Source of the DNA: JAKLQR01 sp963753165
GTDB taxonomy: Bacteria > Nitrospirota > Thermodesulfovibrionia > Thermodesulfovibrionales > SM23-35
Assembly (NCBI GenBank): GCA_963753165.1
Contig: CAVWBP010000011.1
Span: forward strand, 1 to 64,000
Length of the DNA: 64,000 nt
Direction of reading: 5' to 3'
In this document: piece after piece, positions 17,594 through 26,314 of the stretch
Numbering within the stretch: the first letter of the stretch is position 1
How the letters are laid out: the number at the start of each line of letters is the position of its first letter
Notes under the pieces: generated by a model
Database searches by the model: none
Told to the model about the DNA's origin: nothing
The model's input: only the letters and a program-made list of their open reading frames with translations
Position numbers and translations under genes: made by a program

Positions 17594-17779
17594 ATACAGT
17601 TACCGATAAAACTACCGGTAGGATAGCGTTGTCATTCATATCCTGTCATGCCGGCTTGTCCGGAAGGATTTAATTACAGGGGTAATTTTATGAGAAATAT
17701 TTATCTGAAAGATATGCCTGGAAAATTTTCACTTTTACTTCCCGACTTTCAACTTTCGACTTTCAACTTTTCACTTTAT
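17537..17779. repeat. AGTGAAGAGTG / ACTTTCAACTTTC inverted repeat between glmU and glmS
   Basis: AAAAGTGAAGAGTGAAAAGG at 17539-17558 lies inside the end of glmU. Its complement-like counterpart, TTTTCACTTTTACTT followed by ACTTTCAACTTTCGACTTTC, lies at 17725-17779 before the glmS start. The same repeat type forms a hairpin at the start of tolB (35246-35390). The space between also holds CCTGTCATGCCGGCTTGTCC, part of another common intergenic repeat. Confidence 0.55.
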
Positions 17780-17783
17780 TGAT

Positions 17784-19610
17784 ATGTGCGGAATTATCGG
17801 ATATATCGGCTCCAGAAATGCGGTTTCCGTTGTGCTCGAAGGGTTGAAGCGGCTCGAGTACCGGGGATATGATTCGGCAGGGGTCGCCTTTTTTACTGAT
17901 GCCCGTATCGAGGTGAGGAGGAGCAAGGGAAAGATCCATGAGCTTGCTTCGCTCATCGAACCGGAAAATCCACAGAGCACTATCACCATTGGACATACGA
18001 GATGGGCAACCCATGGAAGACCGTCAAACGAAAATGCGCATCCTCACCGCTCTGACGGCATTGTGCTTGTGCATAACGGCATCATAGAAAACTATCTTTC
18101 CCTGAAACAGCAGCTTACCGGGGACGGATATCACTTCACTTCCGAGACGGATACCGAAGTGCTCTGTCATCTTATTGCGAAACACGCAAAGTCGCTCCCC
18201 TTCGAAGATGCGGTGAGAAAAGCGCTCACGGAAGTAAAGGGGACCTATGCAATTGCGGTTATGAAGGAGGACGATCCGGACAGGATTATCGCCGTCAGGA
18301 AGGACAGCCCCCTCGTGGTCGGACTGGGGGAGGGAGAATCGTTCGTTGCGTCCGACATCCCGGCCTTCCTCAATTATTCCCGTACGGTTATTTTTCTCGA
18401 CAACGAAGAGATGGCGGTCCTGAGCAGGAGCGGGGTGACGGTGACCGGGCTCGACGGCAGGGTGAGAGAGAAGGAGACAACTGTCATATCGTGGAGTCCG
18501 TCTATGGCGGAAAAAGGCGGCTACCGTCATTTCATGCTCAAGGAGATTTACGAACAACCCAGAGCAATTGCGGATACCCTGAGGGGGAGGTTCAATGCAG
18601 AAAGCGGCGAGGTGTACCTCACTGAATTCGGTCTCAGGAGAGAAGATCTCGAAGCAGTGAAGAAAATATATATTGTTGCCTGCGGCACCTCCTATCATGC
18701 GGGACTTATCGGCAAGTATATGATCGAGAATCTTGCGAGGGTACCCGTTGAAGTGGACATCGCCTCGGAATTTCGTTACCGGAACCCTCTCGTCGGCCCG
18801 CAGGACCTCATGATTGTCATCACACAGTCAGGCGAGACCGCGGATACCCTGGCAGCCCAGCGAGAGGCAAAAAGACTCGGGGCGAAAGTGCTCACTATCT
18901 GCAATGTGCTGGGAAGCACTTCATCAAGAGAAGCCGATGCGGTATTCTATACCCATTCCGGCCCTGAAATCGGGGTCGCGTCGACTAAGGCCTTCACCAC
19001 ACAGCTTGTCGGGCTCTACCTTTTCACGCTTGCCCTCAGCGGCATACAGCGCTCCTTACCGGCAGACACCGGGAAAAAACTGTTAAAAGAACTCCTGCTG
19101 CTCCCCGGGAAAGTGGAGAGCGCCCTGTCCACTGACAGGCAGGTCAGTATGATCGCAAAGGAATTCTTCAAGGCACGGGGGTTCCTCTATCTCGGCAGAG
19201 GGATGAACTATCCTGTGGCCCTTGAAGGCGCGCTGAAATTAAAAGAGATATCGTATATACACGCCGAGGGATATCCCGCAGGAGAAATGAAACACGGACC
19301 CATAGCGCTTATTGATGAAGAGCTGCCGGTAGTGGTGCTCGCTCCGAAGGATTCCCTGTATGAAAAAATACTCTCCAACATCGAGGAGGTAAAGAGCAGG
19401 GGGGGGAAGATCATCGTAATTACCAATGATACGGACAATGAGGTATGCAGGGTTTCTGATCAGTGCATCATGATGCCTGAGACGAATCCCTATCTCATGA
19501 CAATACTGCTTGCAGTCCCGGTACAACTGCTTGCCTATCACATCGGGTTATTGCGCGGGTGTGATGTGGACCAGCCCAGGAACCTGGCGAAGAGTGTTAC
19601 TGTTGAGTAG
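17784..19610 (+). CDS. glmS: glutamine-fructose-6-phosphate aminotransferase (isomerizing)
   Basis: The 608-residue enzyme starts MCGIIGYIG, so Cys-2 is the glutaminase nucleophile, followed by LKRLEYRGYDSAGVA and the HTRWATHG motif. Two SIS domains follow with CGTSYHAGLIGKYMIE, TQSGETADTLAA and the C-terminal DQPRNLAKSVTVE. It converts fructose-6-phosphate and glutamine to glucosamine-6-phosphate in the cytoplasm, the entry to UDP-GlcNAc. No ribosome site is strong and there is no room for a glmS ribozyme of the usual size with recognisable motifs. Confidence 0.97.
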   Translation: MCGIIGYIGSRNAVSVVLEGLKRLEYRGYDSAGVAFFTDARIEVRRSKGKIHELASLIEPENPQSTITIGHTRWATHGRPSNENAHPHRSDGIVLVHNGIIENYLSLKQQLTGDGYHFTSETDTEVLCHLIAKHAKSLPFEDAVRKALTEVKGTYAIAVMKEDDPDRIIAVRKDSPLVVGLGEGESFVASDIPAFLNYSRTVIFLDNEEMAVLSRSGVTVTGLDGRVREKETTVISWSPSMAEKGGYRHFMLKEIYEQPRAIADTLRGRFNAESGEVYLTEFGLRREDLEAVKKIYIVACGTSYHAGLIGKYMIENLARVPVEVDIASEFRYRNPLVGPQDLMIVITQSGETADTLAAQREAKRLGAKVLTICNVLGSTSSREADAVFYTHSGPEIGVASTKAFTTQLVGLYLFTLALSGIQRSLPADTGKKLLKELLLLPGKVESALSTDRQVSMIAKEFFKARGFLYLGRGMNYPVALEGALKLKEISYIHAEGYPAGEMKHGPIALIDEELPVVVLAPKDSLYEKILSNIEEVKSRGGKIIVITNDTDNEVCRVSDQCIMMPETNPYLMTILLAVPVQLLAYHIGLLRGCDVDQPRNLAKSVTVE

Positions 19611-19750
19611 GAAGCAAGCCGTCCCCGGATTCCTGAGGGACTGCAGAAAGAAAAACAGGAAAGCTGCAAGCCGGGAGGACGTCAGTGATGGACGCGGCAT
19701 GGATTTAATTTACGGGAATCTGTTAACATGAAAGATCAAAGGAGAGAGTG

Positions 19751-21844
19751 ATGCATGATTTAAATCCCCAGCAAAAAGAAGCCCTCAGGCATAGTTCCGG
19801 CCCGTTGCTTGTCTTTGCCGGAGCCGGAAGCGGCAAGACGAAAGTCATTGCCCACAAGTATTCTTATCTCCTCAAGACCAAAAAACTGCGTCCCGACTCC
19901 ATCTTCACGGTCACCTTCACCAATAAGGCAGCAGACGAAATGAAAGAGAGAATCACCGCGCTGCTTGAAAAGGATATGCACTCTGCATGGATCGGCACCT
20001 TCCATTCCCAGTGCAACCGGATTCTCCGTCAGGAAATCCATTCGCTCGACTATAAGAATAATTTTTCCATCTATGACGAGGACGACCGGTGCAACCTTGT
20101 AAGACATATCCTGAAGGACTTTAAGATTTATGAAGCCCTCTATAAGGGCATCGTATCGAGGATCAGTTACCTGAAGGCATCTCTCATCAACCCAGAGGAG
20201 TTCCTTTCAACCGGAGACGGGTTTGGCTTTGACGAAAAACTTGCGAAGGTATATGTGAGGTACCAGGACGAATTAAAGAGAAGCAACGCCCTCGATTTTG
20301 ATGACCTTATCATGGTAACGGTAAATCTTTTCCAGCAGAACCAGAAGCTTCTGGAGAAGTATCAGAAAAAGTTCTCGTACATCCTCGTAGACGAATTTCA
20401 GGATACCAACTTTGCCCAGTATCAGCTGCTCAAACTCCTTGCCTCCGGACATAAGAAGATATGCGTCGTGGGTGACGATGATCAGAGTATCTATAAATTC
20501 AGAGGGGCGAATGTTAATAATATCCTGAATTTTGAGAAGGACTTCCCCGGAGCAAAGCTCATAAAACTGGAACAGAATTACCGTTCAACAGAGCATATCC
20601 TCAAGGTTTCATCGGCGGTCATTGCGAGGAACCTGAAGAGGAAGAACAAACGCCTCTGGACGAAGAACGGGAAGGGAGAGAAGGTCCACTACAGCTGGCT
20701 GAATACGTATGATGATGAAGCGAAATATATCGCAAAAATTATTAAAGAACACTATCTCAAAGGCATATACGCATACAGGGATTTCGGAGTATTCTACCGG
20801 GTGAACCTTCAGTCCCGCGTGATCGAGGATGCGCTGCGCAACGAGGGATTGCCATACCGTGTTGTCGGGAGCATCAGTTTCTATAAGAGGAAAGAGATCA
20901 AGGATATCGCCGCCTATATGCGGCTTGCCCTGAATCATGGCGATAACGTGAGCTTCAGGAGGATCATCAATGTTCCGCCCCGAGGCATCGGCGCGGCAGC
21001 CCTTTCCAAGATAGAACTCGAGGGAAAGAAGAAGTCCCTCCCCCTGTTTGACGCGATGAAGTCTTTGCTGCGCGGCGACCACTTCGCCTCTTCCGTGAAG
21101 GAGAAACTCACCGGTTTTGTCAAAAAGATCGAGCATTTCTCATCTGCAAAATACAAGACCCCGGCGGACATGATAAAAAACATCTTTGAGAAGACAGGGT
21201 ATAAAGAGACGCTGGCAGAGGAACGGGTCAAGCATGTGGAAGAACTTATCGCATCTGCAGAAGGGAAAGATATTAATGAGTTCCTGAACAGAATATCCCT
21301 TGTCACCCAGATGGATGAAGCAAGGAACGGCGATTGTGTATCGCTCATGACCCTGCACAATGCCAAAGGCCTTGAATTCCCAATCGTGTTTATCTCCGGA
21401 CTCGAAGAAGGGGTGTTGCCTTACTGCAAAGCGCTCGACAGGGAGGACGAGGTAGCCGAAGAGCGGAGACTGTTATACGTCGGCATGACAAGGGCGAAGG
21501 AGGTCCTCTGGCTTACCGGTGCAAGCAAGCGGAAGCTGTATGCGAAAATACAGAACCAGGAACCTTCCCGGTTCCTGAAAGATATCCCGAAAGAATGCTG
21601 CCACCTGATAGAAAAAATAACGGGACAGCGGGTAATCAAAGTTGAACCGCTGAAGAAGAAGAACGCTTCCCAGGAGACATTCACCCTTTATACCGCGGGA
21701 TGCAGGGTAAAACATCCCTCCTGGGGCATCGGCGTGGTGCGTGACTGCTACGGCGACGGCGATGACATTAAGGTAATGGTGAATTTCCCGAACATCGGGG
21801 TGAAGAGGCTCGCGGTGAGGTTCGCTAACCTTGAGAAGATATAA
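19751..21844 (+). CDS. UvrD/Rep/PcrA-type superfamily 1 DNA helicase
   Basis: The protein (about 697 residues) has the Q-motif LNPQQKEAL, Walker A AGAGSGKT, motif Ia TFTNKAADEMKERI, motif II DEFQDTNFAQY, motif III GDDDQSIYKFRGA, motif IV YRS and motif V TLHNAKGLEFPIVFISG with motif VI VGMTRAKE. It unwinds DNA 3' to 5' in repair and replication restart. The C-terminal extension carries a HPSWGIGVV Tudor-like segment as in PcrA/UvrD. ATG 19751 is preferred; a GTG lies one codon earlier. A ribosome site AAAGGAGAG is present. gatC follows after 9 bases. Confidence 0.94.
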   Translation: MHDLNPQQKEALRHSSGPLLVFAGAGSGKTKVIAHKYSYLLKTKKLRPDSIFTVTFTNKAADEMKERITALLEKDMHSAWIGTFHSQCNRILRQEIHSLDYKNNFSIYDEDDRCNLVRHILKDFKIYEALYKGIVSRISYLKASLINPEEFLSTGDGFGFDEKLAKVYVRYQDELKRSNALDFDDLIMVTVNLFQQNQKLLEKYQKKFSYILVDEFQDTNFAQYQLLKLLASGHKKICVVGDDDQSIYKFRGANVNNILNFEKDFPGAKLIKLEQNYRSTEHILKVSSAVIARNLKRKNKRLWTKNGKGEKVHYSWLNTYDDEAKYIAKIIKEHYLKGIYAYRDFGVFYRVNLQSRVIEDALRNEGLPYRVVGSISFYKRKEIKDIAAYMRLALNHGDNVSFRRIINVPPRGIGAAALSKIELEGKKKSLPLFDAMKSLLRGDHFASSVKEKLTGFVKKIEHFSSAKYKTPADMIKNIFEKTGYKETLAEERVKHVEELIASAEGKDINEFLNRISLVTQMDEARNGDCVSLMTLHNAKGLEFPIVFISGLEEGVLPYCKALDREDEVAEERRLLYVGMTRAKEVLWLTGASKRKLYAKIQNQEPSRFLKDIPKECCHLIEKITGQRVIKVEPLKKKNASQETFTLYTAGCRVKHPSWGIGVVRDCYGDGDDIKVMVNFPNIGVKRLAVRFANLEKI

Positions 21845-21853
21845 GGGATTCCT

Positions 21854-22141
21854 GTGAAGATCTCGAGGGAAGAAATCGAACATATTGCGGTGCTCGCGCG
21901 GCTTTCTCTGTCTGAAGAGGAAAAAGAAGTCTTCGGCCCACAGTTGAGCAGCATCCTCGACTATATAGAAAAGCTCAATGAACTGGACACCAAGGATACC
22001 GAACCCACGTCTCATGTGCTTTTGCTCAACAATGTTGTGCGTGATGATATCCCGCGGGATTCACTGCCCCGCGAAGAAGCTCTCAAAAATGCTCCGGCTC
22101 ATACCGACAAATTCTACAGGGTGCCCAAAATCATCGAGTGA
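21854..22141 (+). CDS. gatC: aspartyl/glutamyl-tRNA amidotransferase subunit C
   Basis: The 95-residue protein matches GatC throughout: ISREEIEHIAVLARLSLSEE, the LSSILDYIEKLNELDT helix and the C-terminal FYRVPKIIE. GatC stabilises the GatA-GatB complex that converts Asp-tRNA(Asn) or Glu-tRNA(Gln) to the amide forms. It starts at GTG 21854, 9 bases after the helicase stop. GatA and gatB are not adjacent, so this is a scattered arrangement. Confidence 0.93.
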   Translation: MKISREEIEHIAVLARLSLSEEEKEVFGPQLSSILDYIEKLNELDTKDTEPTSHVLLLNNVVRDDIPRDSLPREEALKNAPAHTDKFYRVPKIIE

Positions 22142-22242
22142 TAGAGATCAAAGTCCGCTTCAGAATATAACTTCTCTTCTATCCACGGGAAGGATTTTTG
22201 AGCGCAAAACCTATTTTCTAAAAAACCGGGAAATGTATCCGG

Positions 22243-22350
22243 TTATTTTTTCTTATGCGATGCGCAGAATTTTGATTTCCCTGCTGCCTTGTTCTTGCAC
22301 GCTTTTCCTGCCTTGGTTTTTGCTGCGCATTTTGCTTTTCCTGTTGTCAT
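22243..22350 (-). CDS. 35-residue lysine/alanine/cysteine-rich basic peptide
   Basis: The gene starts MTTGKAKCAAKTKAGKACK and ends FCASHKKK. It has a GGAGGCAAC ribosome site directly upstream of the ATG at 22350. Three cysteines (positions 8, 18, 29) are spaced about ten residues apart among lysines, and one histidine sits near the end, so a metal site is possible. It resembles the other lysine-rich mini-genes at 3231-3347 and 10805-10867 in composition. No family is recognised. Confidence 0.55.
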   Translation of the reverse strand: MTTGKAKCAAKTKAGKACKNKAAGKSKFCASHKKK

Positions 22351-22505
22351 GTTGCCTCCTTATAATATATTGATGCTTCCACTATAGCACAAATCATCGC
22401 GGAAACCTAATCCTGTTTGTTCGGAGAAGAAAAAAATATTATCAGGGCAGACATTCGTAGCACTGTTCGAACTCATTCGGCTTTTCCCTTCTGATCATCC
22501 TCCTG

Positions 22506-23435
22506 CTACATATTCAGGGTAGCATCAATTATTTCTTGCAGTTTTTGAGGAGATAGTCTGCTGCCTGTATCGCGTGGAGATCCCCCGACTGTATCGCTAC
22601 CACCCCACCTATTACTATCACTCACAATTTGGGATTCCTCTTCATTCAGTCTCGCGTATAACTTTTCGAGATTAAATGATGTCCATACAGACCTTCTCCC
22701 TAAAGTATACACATATGACCCATCTGATTTTTCTGCCACTAAGGCAGCAAAGGCTGTGATCCCATCATTATACATAGCCATTCTTGAGGCTGGCCCCGTT
22801 TCCTTCGTGAAAGTCCAGCCGGCCCCGCCTCCGATTGATTCATAGTTGCCTTTAAGGGAAAGCTCTTTGCTTTCATCCAGAAAATAACGGTCAATTCTGG
22901 CTTCGACAGATTCAATGATCCCTCTCATGTCCGCTTCTTCCATCTCCGCAACTCTGCCATCAAAACGTGCTTCATGGTAAGGTTGAAAAATCCAGGCCAT
23001 TTTTCTTCTCATTGAAGTATCGCCAAAAGGGTACGCTCCTGCTGTGCTATCCAGTCTGTCTTCGCAGTATACGAGTCGATTAATCCGGGGATCCGAATAT
23101 TTTCTCACGCGGTCATTATTCTTTAATAACCACCAGGCAAGACAGGTATCCTCATCCGGGTCATTCACATAAATATGCGCTTCCGGAACCCCATCTTTTC
23201 TGAAGGTATCGAACAACCCCAGCTTGATTTCCAGGTGAACTTGTTCGGAAGTAGAACGTGTTGCCAGTCTGTCAGCCTTGGAATGATGATCAAAATTAGC
23301 ATAGGGTCCTTTAGGATCTCTCTTCGTGGTAGCATTCACAAATCCGTCCAAGGCAATAGAATATGGCGGTTTCTTTCTTTTAAAAACAGACCAACTGTAG
23401 ACTTTTCGGGGCTCTATATTCAGATCAATTTGCAT
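22506..23435 (-). CDS. uncharacterised protein, possibly a divergent DHH-type phosphoesterase
   Basis: The 309-residue frame has even coding character and a plausible start MQIDLNIEPRKVYSWSVF. An ANFDHH segment near residue 46, an NDPDEDTCLAWWLLK segment near 90 and a late GGSPRDTGSRLSP segment are reminiscent of the DHH motif and the GGHPRAAG motif of DHH/DHHA1 phosphoesterases, but the order and spacing are not standard. It has no signal peptide or membrane helix. It stands alone between a small basic-peptide gene and a gene-free stretch. The family assignment is tentative. Confidence 0.55.
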   Translation of the reverse strand: MQIDLNIEPRKVYSWSVFKRKKPPYSIALDGFVNATTKRDPKGPYANFDHHSKADRLATRSTSEQVHLEIKLGLFDTFRKDGVPEAHIYVNDPDEDTCLAWWLLKNNDRVRKYSDPRINRLVYCEDRLDSTAGAYPFGDTSMRRKMAWIFQPYHEARFDGRVAEMEEADMRGIIESVEARIDRYFLDESKELSLKGNYESIGGGAGWTFTKETGPASRMAMYNDGITAFAALVAEKSDGSYVYTLGRRSVWTSFNLEKLYARLNEEESQIVSDSNRWGGSDTVGGSPRDTGSRLSPQKLQEIIDATLNM

Positions 23436-24009
23436 AATAAATTACTAGAGCAACGAATTATCTTTTTTCTTCTTCACGCAGTTTATGAAGAAGTCGGGGA
23501 CACTGAAGCTTTCATTCCCAAAATGCATAAGAACATCTTCCCTTTCATTCCGGCATTTTATTGTTATTCAACGTTGCAATTATTTCGATGGAATCCGCTT
23601 TCAATCATTATATCAAAAGTTGACAGCTTGTCGATTCTTTGATAGGCTCTCAAATAATAATCACGTTTTATGAGAAGGGGGGGATGAGATTTTATTTCAC
23701 CCATTTACAAAAGAAAAATTCTTTTGATCCATCAGCTTTTAAGTTATATCCTTTTTTTCAGTTGAAAAACTGTCTCCATTCTTATCGGTAAAATAATTCT
23801 CCGTCAGACAAAAATAATTTTCAGTAGCGGCTTTGCATTTCGTAAACTGCTGAAAATAGTCTTTGAGAAATAAGTAGAATAATAATGAGCATAGTCCTTA
23901 AGCTATTGCAGAACCGTATATCTCGGTTTCTCTCGCTGCTGAAGCAGGTCTTTTATTGGATATTTGCAGTTCAGAGGATCTAAATTCTGAGTTGACAGGA
24001 GGGTATAAG
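23436..24009. other. AT-rich 570-bp gene-free stretch upstream of mgtE
   Basis: No coding frame is supported. An 8-bp inverted repeat ATTTTCAG / CTGAAAAT spans about 23819-23860. I see no match to the M-box magnesium riboswitch core, although the position before mgtE makes a leader regulator plausible. Confidence 0.4.
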
Positions 24010-25320
24010 ATGGCGGAACACAGTCCTTTACTGCCTCTGGCACAGAAGTATTTCGAACAAGACATTGTCGGAGCCACGCATAGTCTTGAAATGATGGATG
24101 AAAATGATGCGATAGAGGTGCTTAAGGTGCTGCCCATACCCCTCATCGTACGTGCCATGAAGCATTTACAGGTAAGCTATGCTGCCAGTTTGCTTGCAAA
24201 TGCTGATCCTGAGCTTTTCAAGTCAATAGTATCCTCACTCGAACCGCAGTTTGCCACAACAATCTTTATGCATCTTCCCGAAGACACTCGCAGAAGCTTG
24301 ATTCAACATGTCCCTGATAAGTTAAAGGAACAGTTCCGGGAGGTTCTTACCTATCCTGAAGACAGCATCGGTCGACTTATGTCCACTGACTTTCTCTCGT
24401 TCAATAAAGATATCCAGGTTGGCAAGGTGGTTGAGAAAATACGTGCATTAACTAAAAGAAGATACCCTTCGTCCTACGCGTATGTCATCGATGATGAAGA
24501 ACATCTTGTGGGCGTAATAAATATGCGGGACTTAATGCTCGCAACACCAAAGGATTCCCTCGAGTCCGTTATGCGCAAAGATGTTTTCTCTCTTCATTGC
24601 TTTGTCGACAGAGAGGAAGCTGCAAACGAACTTTCTAAAAGACGCTACTTTGCTGCCCCTGTGGTGGATAGCCAGAATCATATTTTAGGGATTATTAAAG
24701 CCGAGCAATTGCTTCAGGGAATACAGGAAGAAGTGACTGAAGATCTTCAAAGAATGTTTGGCGCAGGGGGTGACGAAAGAACTTTCTCTCCTGTAAGCTT
24801 CTCACTGAAACAACGCCTTCCATGGCTTCATGTAAACCTGGCTACTGCATTTCTTGCAGCGGCTGTGGTGGCAATGTTTGAGGATGTTATTGCAAAGATT
24901 ACAATACTTGCGGTATTTCTTCCGGTAGTTGCGGGTCAGGGCGGGAACGCAGGAGCACAGTCTCTCGCTGTGGTAATGCGGGGTTTAGTCATGAGAGAAA
25001 TACCGAGAGAGAAAGTGCGCCGGCTTCTTATAAAAGAGGGGGGCATTGGAGTAATCAATGGAATAGTCATTGGTGCTGTCACGGCACTTGTTGCATGGGT
25101 ATGGCATGGAAACCCCTATCTCAGTCTTGTAATTGGTTTGGGCATGTTGGTAAATCTGATTGTAGCGGGAATATGCGGTTCCTCGATTCCTATTTTGATG
25201 AAAGCCGTAGGACTGGATCCGGCTCAATGCTCAAGCATTATTTTGACGACCCTGACAGATGTAATGGGATTCTTTGCTTTTTTGGGATTTGCGGTATTAT
25301 TTCAGAACTATCTTGTGTAA
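24010..25320 (+). CDS. mgtE: magnesium transporter MgtE
   Basis: The 436-residue protein has an N-terminal superhelical domain (about 1-125), two CBS domains (about 130-250, including DIQVGKVVEKIRAL and AYVIDDEEHLVGVINMRDLM) and five membrane helices. The conserved pore segments PVVAGQGGNAGAQSLAVVMRG and the final VGLDPAQCSSIILTTLTDVMG are intact. MgtE is a homodimeric magnesium channel gated by intracellular magnesium at the CBS domains. ATG 24010 follows CAGGAGGG and is preferred over an in-frame TTG at 23956. Confidence 0.94.
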   Translation: MAEHSPLLPLAQKYFEQDIVGATHSLEMMDENDAIEVLKVLPIPLIVRAMKHLQVSYAASLLANADPELFKSIVSSLEPQFATTIFMHLPEDTRRSLIQHVPDKLKEQFREVLTYPEDSIGRLMSTDFLSFNKDIQVGKVVEKIRALTKRRYPSSYAYVIDDEEHLVGVINMRDLMLATPKDSLESVMRKDVFSLHCFVDREEAANELSKRRYFAAPVVDSQNHILGIIKAEQLLQGIQEEVTEDLQRMFGAGGDERTFSPVSFSLKQRLPWLHVNLATAFLAAAVVAMFEDVIAKITILAVFLPVVAGQGGNAGAQSLAVVMRGLVMREIPREKVRRLLIKEGGIGVINGIVIGAVTALVAWVWHGNPYLSLVIGLGMLVNLIVAGICGSSIPILMKAVGLDPAQCSSIILTTLTDVMGFFAFLGFAVLFQNYLV

Positions 25321-25373
25321 CGCTGGATCCCTACGGGAAGTACCGCAATCTTGTATACTTATATAAATAAGCA

Positions 25374-25466
25374 ATGGATATCAACAAGTCAGTGCAGTTG
25401 GCATTTCAATACTATCAAGCAGGAGACTTCCCGCAGGCAAAAAATCTGAGGGGAATAGTCTCTTAA
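25374..25466 (+). CDS. 30-residue TPR-like fragment
   Basis: The short frame MDINKSVQLAFQYYQAGDF continues PQAKNLRGIVS and stops 1 base before the ksgA ATG. It matches the opening helix pair of TPR proteins (pattern A-x-x-Y-Y-x-A-G-D-x-x-x-A). It is probably the leftover N-terminus of a larger TPR protein, or a small leader peptide of ksgA. No ribosome site is evident. Confidence 0.35.
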   Translation: MDINKSVQLAFQYYQAGDFPQAKNLRGIVS

Positions 25467-25467
25467 T

Positions 25468-26314
25468 ATGGCAAAAAAACGGTTAGGACAGCATTTTCTC
25501 TCTGATCCTTCCATTCTGAAAAGGATCGTGGAAGCAGCGAGGCTTGAACCCGAAGACCTCGTCGTGGAGATCGGTCCCGGACCGGGCAGACTTACCCGGA
25601 TACTTGCCGGAACAGTGAGGAGGGTAATTGCCATCGAACTCGATGATGCCTTATACAGGGCATTACGGGATGAGTATGCTCAGGAGGAAAATGTCGAAGT
25701 CGTCTATGGGGATGCGCTTGAATATCCGTACGAAGACCTCCCCGAATTCAAGGTCGTTGCGAATATCCCGTACTATATTACGACGCCGATCATCTTCAGG
25801 CTTCTTGAAAAGAATTCAGCATATCTGAATATGCCAAAAGGGGTTCAGGACATTCCTCTTTCAGGAAAAGAGGGAATTCCGGATTTTCGCACAAACAGAC
25901 TCAAGTCCATGACCCTTACCGTCCAGAAAGAAGTTGCCGAGAGAATCGTCGCCAGGCCCGGCGGGAAAGATTACGGAGTGCTTTCGATCATGGTCCAATA
26001 CCTGGGAGACCCCGAATTAAAATTTGTTATTCCCAGACAGGCATTCAGACCTGTTCCCAAAGTTGATTCTGCGGTCATATATATCAGAATACGTGAACAT
26101 CCCGCGGTGAATGTCCGGGACGAAGGGCAGTTCTTCAGGATTGTCAGGACCGCTTTTTCACAGAGGAGAAAGATGCTCTCCAATTCACTGAAAAAGTTTC
26201 GGGGGAAATGTGAAGGAATGGCTCGACAGAGCGGAAATCGAAGGGGTCAGGAGACCCGAGACCTTGAGTATCGGAGATTTTGCCCGGCTTGCGGATACTT
26301 TTGAAATATCATGA
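25468..26314 (+). CDS. ksgA: 16S rRNA dimethyladenosine transferase (frameshifted near the end)
   Basis: KsgA methylates two adenines in the 3' hairpin of 16S rRNA. The protein shows KKRLGQHFLSDPSILKRIV, SAM-binding VVEIGPGPGRLT, acidic IAIELDDALY, catalytic NIPYYITTPI and the late FSQRRKML motif. Two oddities are seen. An extra base near 26200 (in CGGGGG) shifts the frame; the restored tail GNVKEWLDRAEIEGV runs to TGA at 26312-26314 and overlaps ftsH tail to tail. About 27 residues between RLLEKN and RLKSMTLTVQKEVAERI are absent from the family and are encoded partly by a palindrome (25852-25877). Confidence 0.9.
25852..25877. repeat. palindrome inside ksgA coding sequence
   Basis: ATTCCTCTTT and AAAGAGGGAAT pair with one bulged base around a short loop. 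It lies within the extra 27-codon segment of ksgA, so it looks like an in-frame palindromic insertion that left the gene readable. Confidence 0.5.

Noticed and set aside
17600..17783. glmS ribozyme upstream of glmS
   Set aside because: The space is filled by repeats and the conserved ribozyme core is not visible.
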